Below are positions 28,873 through 36,247 of a DNA stretch of 49,351 bases, piece by piece. The stretch comes from Myxococcales bacterium. Its GTDB lineage: Bacteria > Myxococcota_A > UBA9042. Numbering within the stretch: the first letter of the stretch is position 1; every line of letters starts with the position of its first letter. The position numbers were made by a program, and so were the translations under genes. Location of the stretch: NCBI GenBank assembly GCA_023954815.1, contig JAGSHB010000022.1:1-49351 (forward strand), read 5' to 3'. The notes below the pieces were generated by a model. It did not search any database and was not told the DNA's origin. It saw only the letters and a list, made by a program, of their open reading frames with translations.

Positions 28873-30846
28873 ATGTCCGACAGTCCAGACCAACGCATTT
28901 GCCCCATCTGCGGAACGCTTACGCCGGAGGCGTTCTGTCCCAAGGAAGGGGCGTCGACCGTTGTCGCGCGATCGTTTTCGAAACATCCGCGCAACTATGG
29001 GCTCGATGATCATGTCGCCGACAGGTACCGCATCACCGGTGCCCTCGGTAGCGGCGGATATGCTGCCGTCTATTCGGCTGAGCACACGGGAACGGGGCAA
29101 GAGGTCGCCGTTAAATTGATGGCCTTCGATCCGACAGCTGCTGGCGGCGAGGTGGCGGTTCGCCGGTTTTTTCGAGAGGCGCGCATCACGGCAGGGTTGT
29201 CGCACCCCAACACGGTCCGGGTGTTCGATGTTGGCCAGGACGAAGGCGGCGCCCTGTACATCGCCATGGAGTTGCTGCGCGGCGAGTCCTTGGAGCAGCG
29301 ACTCAAGCGTGTGTTGACTGCGGGTGATGCGCTGAGCGTCGATGATTCGTTGGACATCATGATTCCAGTGCTCGATAGCCTCGCCGAGGCGCACGACAAG
29401 CAGCTGGTGCACCGGGATCTAAAGCCCGCCAACATCTTTCTCACCCAGGTGACCCAGGAAGATGAAACAGTTATGGTGCCGAAAGTGCTGGATTTTGGCA
29501 TTGCTCGCACCGCAGACAGCTCGCTGACCGTCGGTGGCACCATTCCCGGCACGCCGCCCTTCATGAGCCCTGAGCAGTGTCGCGGCGAGGAGCTCGATGG
29601 CCGCAGTGATCTCTACAGCCTCGCGGTCTTGCTCTTTCTGTGCGTGACGGGGCGCCTGCCATTTCACGACACAAATGTGCTGCGTTTGATGCGGATGCAT
29701 GCCTTTGACGCTCCGCCGAATCCACGATCCAAGACCAACCGGCCGTTGCCCGACGGGCTGGTGTCGCTGCTTATGAGAAGCCTAGCCAAAGCGCCGGCAG
29801 ATCGCCCGCCGACGGCAGCTGCCATGAGGAAGGAGTTAGCAGAGATCCAACAGGGAAATTGGACTCCCCCGGTGTTTGATGGCGACACAGCAGCAGCGGT
29901 CGATTCAGTCTCAGCCAGCGAGCAACTGACCCTCGACTCAGCACCCAGCGTGCTGGAGTCGGGTTCAGACGAAGGCGGCTCCACGCCAGGTTCAGCGCCT
30001 AGCGTGTCGTCTGGGGGCTCCGCGGGAGACACGGCAGCAGGTGAGTTGACCGTGGCTCACAAGTCAGCGTCCGACCCCGCGCGGGCCTCTGCACAAGAGT
30101 CGGCCAACCTCGCGCCGTCCCACGACCTGAAAGATGGAGCTGCACCCGAAAATACCGCACACGCTTCGCCATCAGATGGCGGCTCTGAGGCCACGGAGAC
30201 CAAGCCGGGTCGAATCGTGATGTGGCTCGGGCTGACATTACTGCTATTGGCAGGCGCGACAATCGCTGTCCTGCTCGCTCGTGGAAATGGTCGCGGTGAC
30301 CACCCGGCACAGACGTCAGCGCAAGGTGCCAACCACCAGGCTGGTGACCACGGCGAGCCAAGACCGGCTGGCAGCGCCGTGGCGAACGGGGACGCTGGTC
30401 GGACGCAAAATGCACCGGATGCTGCCGCTGGGACAGCTGCGGCTGCTCCCGACGCGTCACACCAAGAGGTGTCACGGGATAGCGCGAACGCGGCTAGCGC
30501 AGCGGTCGGTACAGCACCAGACGCCATAGCTGACGCTGCGGCACATGTGGCGCCCTCAACTGCAGCGGCAGCCGCCGTGGCCTATGCTCGTGCGAAGGTC
30601 GCCACCGACCGTGCGGCGAAACTGAAATATGCCCGCGAGGCCGCACGACTCGCCCCAACCAACGCCGACTACGCGCAGCTCCTCAAGGCGCTCTCTGCCC
30701 CAGTTCGGCCCAAGAAAGCGGACGTAAAACCGTCAAAGATCAAGCCAAAAACTGTCGGCAAGGCCCCGAAAGTCAAGGCGAAAGCGCCCATGGTGCGGCC
30801 GGTCACCAAGAAGAAAGGCCTCGGGCCAGCGCTCATGGAAGACTAA
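28873..30846 (+). CDS. Membrane-anchored Ser/Thr protein kinase with N-terminal zinc-ribbon-like Cys cluster
   Basis: The ATG at 28873 has AAGG upstream, 33 bp after the barrel gene; the product is 657 aa. The N-terminus has CPICG plus a third Cys (10, 13, 22), a partial zinc-ribbon. The kinase domain (about 51-325) has the glycine loop GALGSGGYAAVYSAEHTG, Lys81 in VAVKLM, the HRDLKPAN catalytic loop, DFGIAR, and SPEQCRGEELDGRSDLYSLA, so it should be active. An acidic/Ser-rich linker is followed by one transmembrane helix (MWLGLTLLLLAGATIAVLLA, about 450-472), an Ala-rich segment with a TPR-like pair, and a Lys/Pro-rich tail ending GLGPALMED. The kinase is cytoplasmic and the tail probably periplasmic. 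The second kinase at 32053 has a matching tail. Confidence 0.9.
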   Translation: MSDSPDQRICPICGTLTPEAFCPKEGASTVVARSFSKHPRNYGLDDHVADRYRITGALGSGGYAAVYSAEHTGTGQEVAVKLMAFDPTAAGGEVAVRRFFREARITAGLSHPNTVRVFDVGQDEGGALYIAMELLRGESLEQRLKRVLTAGDALSVDDSLDIMIPVLDSLAEAHDKQLVHRDLKPANIFLTQVTQEDETVMVPKVLDFGIARTADSSLTVGGTIPGTPPFMSPEQCRGEELDGRSDLYSLAVLLFLCVTGRLPFHDTNVLRLMRMHAFDAPPNPRSKTNRPLPDGLVSLLMRSLAKAPADRPPTAAAMRKELAEIQQGNWTPPVFDGDTAAAVDSVSASEQLTLDSAPSVLESGSDEGGSTPGSAPSVSSGGSAGDTAAGELTVAHKSASDPARASAQESANLAPSHDLKDGAAPENTAHASPSDGGSEATETKPGRIVMWLGLTLLLLAGATIAVLLARGNGRGDHPAQTSAQGANHQAGDHGEPRPAGSAVANGDAGRTQNAPDAAAGTAAAAPDASHQEVSRDSANAASAAVGTAPDAIADAAAHVAPSTAAAAAVAYARAKVATDRAAKLKYAREAARLAPTNADYAQLLKALSAPVRPKKADVKPSKIKPKTVGKAPKVKAKAPMVRPVTKKKGLGPALMED

Positions 30847-30921
30847 TTCGCAGCCCGGCGCCGCCCCATCGCGCACAACGGCCCGGCGGGGCCACACATC
30901 GGGGCCAAGTTCGGGCGTGCC

Positions 30922-31093
30922 CTAGCAGACTGCGCTTTTTCTCGTTTTGTCGGAGACGTTCTCCGTTGGGGGCTGTCTGCTGGGATGGGGAAGTCGCGGC
31001 TTGCCGCGGCTGGGGGCGCTCGTAGCCCCCCAATGATGAAGAAAACTAGCAGTGTGCTGCGACAGTAATTTTAATTACGCCGCACGCTGCTAG
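30922..31093 (-). repeat. 172-bp CTAG-bounded multi-hairpin repeat, copy B
   Basis: This copy has the same length and layout as copy A, in inverted orientation. The 48-nt terminal hairpin spans 31046-31093 with the same inner palindrome GTAATT..AATTAC, followed by the G/C-rich hairpins. A variable-position stem reads CGGAGA-ACG-TCTCCG on the minus strand where copy A has CTTTT-CCG-AAAAG. Its outer CTAG (31090-31093) contains the TAG stop of the minus-strand gene. It lies between convergent genes (the Ser/Thr kinase and the TPR-like protein). Confidence 0.9.
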
Positions 31094-31947
31094 AAACGAA
31101 CCATCAATCGCGCACCGGACAGTGTTGGCAAGAGCGTGACCTTCTGGTCTGACTCGGACTGCAGCAGCTGCCAAACGCCGTACCCGATAGCCACGGCTCC
31201 CACCCCCATCATCGCCATCCCCGCCGCAGACCGGACGTTCGCGCTGTCCTGGTCGGCCTTGGCGTCCTCATAGGTCGTTCCAACGATCACCTCATCGTCG
31301 CCTGCGCCTGTGGTCTTGGCGAGGCGCCCCTCAAGCGCCCTGATGTCGTCAGCAGCACCGAGGGCGAGCCATAGCCCCACAGCCGCCAATGCAGTGCCGC
31401 CGCCCACCGCGCTCCAGGGCACCAGCTGCGATGGACCAATCCGCGATGGACCAGGCTGCGATTGACCAGTCACGCCAGCTGCGGGCTTTGTGGTTGGTGA
31501 CTTGTTCGCTGGCTCGCTCGTAGGTGCAGTCGCAGTTTGGGGCGCTGCAGTTGTCGCAGCGCCGGTTTTGTCGCCACGCGCCACCTCGATTTCCGTCCGG
31601 TGCTTTTTCGCCTTGGCCGCCAACGAGTCACCGGCAGATGCGCTCTCCAAGTAGCGCCCGTAGTTGATGTAGGCCTTGTCCAGTTGACCGGCCTTCTGTT
31701 CGCATCGGGCTGCGCTGTACAAGTAGCCCCGTTCGGCCGGGTGCATAATCCAGGCTTGATGAAAGAGCATCGCGCACGTCTTGAAGTCGCCGGCTCGCGC
31801 GCGTGCCACAGCAGTGATCGAAATCGCTGCAGCTTGCTCGGCTTTGTCTAGCTGCGGCTGCGCATGGGCGACGGGCATTGCGCACGTCATGATGACAACA
31901 GCGCTGACTAGTGTGACGGCGTTGGACATCGCATTGGGTTTGGACAT
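31090..31947 (-). CDS. Secreted or membrane TPR-like protein
   Basis: The frame runs up to 32013 (TTG), but ATG 31947 or 31929 is more likely because the signal peptide (MSNAVTLVSAVVIMTCAMPVAHA before QPQLDK) starts there; neither has a strong ribosome site. The product is about 285 aa. Residues of about 35-110 hold TPR-like helices (RAGDFKTCAMLFHQAWIMHP, RGYLYSAARCEQKAGQLDKA). A Thr/Pro/Ala-rich linker follows, then two hydrophobic segments (LVPWSAVGGGTALAAVGLWL and GMAMMGVGAVAIGYGVWQLL) and a short beta-like end, GARLMVRF. This layout is common near Ser/Thr kinases in myxobacteria-like genomes, with no known function. Its TAG stop lies in repeat copy B. It follows the second kinase on the same strand. 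Confidence 0.75.
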   Translation of the reverse strand: MSKPNAMSNAVTLVSAVVIMTCAMPVAHAQPQLDKAEQAAAISITAVARARAGDFKTCAMLFHQAWIMHPAERGYLYSAARCEQKAGQLDKAYINYGRYLESASAGDSLAAKAKKHRTEIEVARGDKTGAATTAAPQTATAPTSEPANKSPTTKPAAGVTGQSQPGPSRIGPSQLVPWSAVGGGTALAAVGLWLALGAADDIRALEGRLAKTTGAGDDEVIVGTTYEDAKADQDSANVRSAAGMAMMGVGAVAIGYGVWQLLQSESDQKVTLLPTLSGARLMVRF

Positions 31948-32052
31948 TGGCGTGCTCGCAGGGACGGATTCGTTGTCAGCGCCAGGATGCCACCGAGTTC
32001 GGCTCCGGGGCAATGGCGTCGTAGGCGCACGGACCTGAGTGACCTACTAGAC

Positions 32053-33834
32053 CTAGTCGTCCATGACCGCACCGCGCAGACGTCGCCGGGCCTTTGGTGG
32101 GCGTTTGGTTGCGGGCTGCTTGTTGGCGCGCGAGGGCCTTGTCGCTGCTGGCGCTTTGGGCCTGACCGGCCGGCGTGAATTTGGGCGTGGTTTCAGACGC
32201 TTGGTCGCCTCATTCGCTCGTCTGGGTTTGGCCGCGCTGGCGGGCGGTTTCTCAGCAACTGGCGCCGCACCTGCATCGGGCGTGCTACCTATCCGTACCG
32301 CATCGCTGGCGTGCCCTGAGGCGTCGGCCGCCGGTGCCGCGCTGGCGTCGGCCTCCAGCGCTGGGACATCAGGCTGTTGGGCGGGCGTTTTGCCTTTGAG
32401 GATCGCCTGAGAGTTTGAATTTCCAGCAGTTTTGCTAGGTGGGGCGGACGTCGTCGCGGGCAGATTCGGGGCGCCCTTTGGCCGTGGGTCCGGAGCCTCA
32501 AGCAGCCGCCGCAGACCCAAACCGGCCCCAATCACCAAGATGAGGAGCACAACAACCAGGGCCCATTGACTGTTCTTGCCCCGCGATGTCGTGGTGGCAG
32601 GTGGCGCGGCCGCCACGGCCTCCCCCTCCTCTGAGGCTGTCGCATCCATCGCCTCCGCTACGGCAGGGCCGCTCATCGCTGGGGCCATCGCCTCGCCATC
32701 CCGAATGGAACCAGCGACCGACGTGGCTGGGCCAGCTGCGGCCTCGCCGCCACCTTGGGTGCCTGTCTGATAATCCAGGGTGTTGCCGTCGAAGATCTCG
32801 TCTGTGGGTGTCGGCTCCTCGGCCACGCCAGCCCGCTTGAGCGAATCCTGAACGTCATCGAACGTGGTCCCCAGCAGGTTGGAGAGCACGTGAGCGTCAG
32901 ACCGCCGACCCTGAATCTGTGTGTGCCCGTCACCAGCGCTACGTACGTGCGCGCCAAAGGTCGTCATGGCATTGCGGAAGGCCATGCGCATCTGCTGCGC
33001 ATCGGCAAATCGCTCGTTCGGGTCCTTCGCCAGCGCACGCAGCAGCAGCTCCGCCATCGTGTCGCTGATGTTGTGCGTGCTGACGGTGCGCGGATCTGGG
33101 ATCGCCTCGCTCACATGCTTGTAGATGAGGGTCAGGGGTTGATCGCTGACAAACGGCAGCCTGCCGGTCGCGCAGCGGTACAACATGACGCCCACCGCGT
33201 AGATATCGCTGCGTGGATCGACCGCTTCTCCACGACACTGCTCCGGGCTCATGTAGCCCGGTGTGCCCATGACCGTGCCCTCCAGCGTCAAGTCGGAGTC
33301 AGCGGTGCTAGAACATCCAAAATCCAGCACTTTTACGACAGGATCGCTGCCCGACACCTGCGCCAACATGATGTTCGCCGGCTTCAGATCGCGATGGACC
33401 AATCCCGCGGCGTGCGCCTCGGCCAGACTGTTGAGCATGCTGACGCAGATCGTCGCCGCCTGCTGTTCGCTCATCACCCGGTTGTGGGCTTCGAGCTTCT
33501 TGAGAACGTGCTCCAAGGTCGGGCCCTTGAGCATCTCCATCGCGATAAATAGGGGCCCACGGTCTGCGCGACCCACATCAAATACACGCACGGTATTGGG
33601 CGAGCTCAGCGCCGCAGTGATACGGGCCTCACGGTAAAAACGGGCCTCAGACTCCTCATCCCCATCCGACGTCAACATCTTCAGGGCGATGGGCTGTTGC
33701 GTGCCGGTGTGTTGCGCGGCGTACACCGCTCCGAAACCGCCGCGCCCAAGGACACCGGTCACACGGTAACGCCCGGCGACCACGTCGCTGGCTTGGTACG
33801 AGAGAGCGTCTCGATCAAATAGGGGTTCAGACAA
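32053..33834 (-). CDS. Membrane-anchored Ser/Thr protein kinase
   Basis: I chose the TTG at 33834 because GGGAGA lies 8 nt upstream and the kinase domain starts soon after; the open frame extends to another TTG at 33903. The product is 593 aa. The kinase domain has GVLGRGGFGAVYAAQHTG, the Lys in IALKML, HRDLKPANIMLA, DFGCSSTAD and MGTPGYMSPEQCRGEAV, so all catalytic residues are present. After an Ala/Asp-rich linker there is one transmembrane helix (WALVVVLLILVIGAGLGL), then Pro/Ala/Lys/Arg-rich sequence ending RRRLRGAVMDD, similar to the other kinase's end. It is probably the middle gene of a minus-strand trio with the membrane protein upstream and the TPR-like protein downstream. Confidence 0.88.
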   Translation of the reverse strand: MSEPLFDRDALSYQASDVVAGRYRVTGVLGRGGFGAVYAAQHTGTQQPIALKMLTSDGDEESEARFYREARITAALSSPNTVRVFDVGRADRGPLFIAMEMLKGPTLEHVLKKLEAHNRVMSEQQAATICVSMLNSLAEAHAAGLVHRDLKPANIMLAQVSGSDPVVKVLDFGCSSTADSDLTLEGTVMGTPGYMSPEQCRGEAVDPRSDIYAVGVMLYRCATGRLPFVSDQPLTLIYKHVSEAIPDPRTVSTHNISDTMAELLLRALAKDPNERFADAQQMRMAFRNAMTTFGAHVRSAGDGHTQIQGRRSDAHVLSNLLGTTFDDVQDSLKRAGVAEEPTPTDEIFDGNTLDYQTGTQGGGEAAAGPATSVAGSIRDGEAMAPAMSGPAVAEAMDATASEEGEAVAAAPPATTTSRGKNSQWALVVVLLILVIGAGLGLRRLLEAPDPRPKGAPNLPATTSAPPSKTAGNSNSQAILKGKTPAQQPDVPALEADASAAPAADASGHASDAVRIGSTPDAGAAPVAEKPPASAAKPRRANEATKRLKPRPNSRRPVRPKAPAATRPSRANKQPATKRPPKARRRLRGAVMDD

Positions 33835-33970
33835 CGGTGATGTCTCCCGAAGGGCGTGGATCAGCGAACAGCGGGGCAAACTGCGGCGTCGACGCCCCTG
33901 CAAGGGTGGGCCCGTAGATTAACACGGACACCACCCAGGCGGGAGTCGAAGAGGCGGGGTAGTTGGTCTG

Positions 33971-34540
33971 CTATGCCTTGCGCGGCAGACCTTGGGCGTC
34001 GGCGGCGGCGAGGATGGCGTCCCTGTGGGACTCGTAAAAGCGCCAAGCCGCAACCACTGTCAGCGGTGCGGTGACGAGGATGCCAACGCAGCAGACCATG
34101 AAGCCGACGGTGTTGATGACGGCGGCCATGATCATAAACATGATGATCTCGCCGAAGTTCTCTTTGCCGTGGGCCATCGATGCTTTCATGGCGTCCATGG
34201 GGGCGAAATCCCCGTCGGCGGCGAGCATTGGCGCCCAGAAGAACAACACGCTCGTCACGATTGCGCCGACGAAGCACAACATGAAGCCGACGAAGTTGGC
34301 GACGCTCTGCAGAATCATCGTCACCAAGTCATCGCTGATGTCGTCGAACTGGAAGAGCTCACCCATTTCTGGCGCCCGCTCTTCGCGAAGTGCGTTGCGA
34401 ATCGTGCGGAACAGATTGGGCACCAGCAGAAAGCCAAAGCCGCCAGTGAAGGAGTTGATCAGCGAGAAGACCAGCATGAGGATGACCCACGGAACGAGGT
34501 CGCCCTTCATCATTTCCCATGTCTCTTTGAATTGATCCAT
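33971..34540 (-). CDS. Small multi-pass membrane protein
   Basis: This is a 189-aa protein with ATG at 34540 behind GAGGGAGAGCGAG. A short cytoplasmic start (MDQFKETWEMMKGDLVPW) leads into about four to five membrane helices with many Gly, Met and Phe (LVFSLINSFTGGFGFLLVPN, VANFVGFMLCFVGAIVTSVL, IIMFMIMAAVINTVGFMVCCVGILVTAPLTV). It ends with a charged helix AAWRFYESHRDAILAAADA. The layout resembles uncharacterised bacterial membrane proteins with a repeated membrane hairpin (such as DUF4013-like or YciC-like). I cannot name the family or role. It is the first gene of the presumed trio with the second kinase. Confidence 0.8.
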   Translation of the reverse strand: MDQFKETWEMMKGDLVPWVILMLVFSLINSFTGGFGFLLVPNLFRTIRNALREERAPEMGELFQFDDISDDLVTMILQSVANFVGFMLCFVGAIVTSVLFFWAPMLAADGDFAPMDAMKASMAHGKENFGEIIMFMIMAAVINTVGFMVCCVGILVTAPLTVVAAWRFYESHRDAILAAADAQGLPRKA

Positions 34541-34780
34541 CTCGCTCTCCCTCTCGGTGGGCGCCCTACGACGCTAAAGTTCCGGTCTGCCCCGCATAGG
34601 CGAATCGCCCGCGAGATTGTCGCGAGGCCAGCGAATGGGAGTGATCCGTGGACTGACTGTGGCCGGCTGCGCACCGATTGACAAGGCAAAGGATCGAGTT
34701 TCTCAGTCGATTTTGTGCTCGCAGGGGGCGACAACAAGATGTCGGTTGCGCCGTAGCGCGCCAAGGTCGATCATCGTGTC
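34541..34780. other. Divergent intergenic region
   Basis: This 240-bp space separates the membrane protein (-) from the kinase-like protein (+). Both promoters should lie here, but I found no convincing -35/-10 pair and no repeat. Confidence 0.4.
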
Positions 34781-36166
34781 ATGATCAGAGATCTCGCTCT
34801 TCGTCGCCATGACTTGGTACGCCCTGTGCGGCGCCGCTCGGCGGTTTCGATGCTTCCCTATGTGGCCCTGGCCATCACCCTGCTCGGGGGCGTCGCTGCG
34901 ATCGCCACAACGCGGCCCGATAAGTCGCGCGCAGCGGCCGACTCCGGAGCTGTTGCGGATGGCTCGACGACCGTGCGGCTACGTCGCTGCTGTAAGGTCG
35001 CAGCCAAAGGGAGGCTCATCGTGAAGCCCGGAGAGGTCGGGATTTCGGCGCTTCCAGACGGCCGTGCGTTGCCTGCCGGGCACCCCGACGATGTCTACTA
35101 CACGGGGCGCAAACCCAGCACTACGCGGCTGCCCGCTGCTTATCGATTCTGGCCGATAGTTCAGCCGCTCAAGATCAACTTTCGGGCTGATTTTCCAGCC
35201 TCAGTGCGCTTTCACGGCTTCGCCACCCATGGTCGCAACCTCACCCAAGCTGCCGAGACCAAGATGGTGGCGCTGCTCAAGCGAGTACTCGGCGACGGGG
35301 CTCGCCTGTCGCGTCTAGGGCAGGGTGGCCATCAAGTGGTGTGGAGGGCCTGTCGGGTCACGCTGCCCGGGGCGAAACAGACGCGCTGTGTGGTGGCGAA
35401 GGTCCGCAGGATGGGGGGCGGTCGTACGGCAAAGGAGCGGCGGGCCGTTGCGGTTCAAGCGGCAGCTGGGTTGCGACGCGATCTGGCGCTCTTTCGAGTA
35501 GCAGAGGAGGTCACCGCCCGTGCTCACTTTGTGGGCGAAAAGGGCAGAGCCAAGCCCACGATCCTGCTTGGTCGGGCAGTCCGCGGTTCGCAGCCGCCCG
35601 CAGGTCCCGCAGGTAGAATCGCCCGCACTGCCCGGTTGCTCCATCCCGCTGCGCTGACCAACGGCGTTGTTGTTCAGGAGCTGATCGCCTTTCGTCCGAG
35701 CGCCCAGCTGCGAAAGATGCTGGCCGGATTGGAGGGGCCCAATGGCGTGTTGCGCGACAAAGCGTGGACCGAAGCGCCTAAGTTCGGCGTCAATCGGGTC
35801 CGTGTGCTCGGTTTTATCGATCGCTACAAGTCGGTGTCGCGCATCGGCCCAGATGTGATTCGACTGAGCGCATTTGTTCGCGATTGCGCCGCGGTGAAGA
35901 AAGTGCCGACGATCGGGGCGTTTTGTGTCCAGGTACGCCGAGATTTTCGGGTGCCGGATGATTTTCTGAGTCGCGTCCGCGCCCTGGAGCAGCTCTTCCG
36001 AGATAGTGCCGGGGCAGTCATGCGATTTCACCGGGCCAACTTCGATGTGGCGGTCGGTAATCCTGGGGTCGACGGCAAGGTGCGCGAGGTGGGGCTCGAC
36101 TACAACCATGGCCGCAACGTGGGCTGGGATCCAACGACGCTACAGTTCGTGCTGTTCGACTTGTGA
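34781..36166 (+). CDS. Membrane-anchored protein with an atypical kinase-like fold
   Basis: This is a 461-aa protein starting at ATG 34781 with an Arg-rich N-terminus followed by one hydrophobic segment (MLPYVALAITLLGGVAAIA, about 24-42), suggesting an N-in anchor with the rest outside the cytoplasm. The N-lobe of a kinase fold is suggested by a glycine-rich loop (LGQGGHQVVWRACR) and a following VVAKVRR, like the ATP-binding Lys. The very C-terminus (LDYNHGRNVGWDPTTLQFVLFDL) resembles the catalytic loop plus metal-binding Asp of APH/ABC1-like kinases (D...N...DF). It stops there, with no C-terminal helices. It could be an atypical kinase, a pseudokinase or a coincidence of motifs. The protein is very rich in Arg and Ala. 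Its neighbours give no functional clue. Confidence 0.65.
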   Translation: MIRDLALRRHDLVRPVRRRSAVSMLPYVALAITLLGGVAAIATTRPDKSRAAADSGAVADGSTTVRLRRCCKVAAKGRLIVKPGEVGISALPDGRALPAGHPDDVYYTGRKPSTTRLPAAYRFWPIVQPLKINFRADFPASVRFHGFATHGRNLTQAAETKMVALLKRVLGDGARLSRLGQGGHQVVWRACRVTLPGAKQTRCVVAKVRRMGGGRTAKERRAVAVQAAAGLRRDLALFRVAEEVTARAHFVGEKGRAKPTILLGRAVRGSQPPAGPAGRIARTARLLHPAALTNGVVVQELIAFRPSAQLRKMLAGLEGPNGVLRDKAWTEAPKFGVNRVRVLGFIDRYKSVSRIGPDVIRLSAFVRDCAAVKKVPTIGAFCVQVRRDFRVPDDFLSRVRALEQLFRDSAGAVMRFHRANFDVAVGNPGVDGKVREVGLDYNHGRNVGWDPTTLQFVLFDL

Positions 36167-36247
36167 CGAGCGGGCAGTGGTCGCCGTCGTCTCGGCTAGA
36201 GTCGAGACCGCTCCTGCCGTCAGTCGCAGACCGACTTCGTGAGCAGG

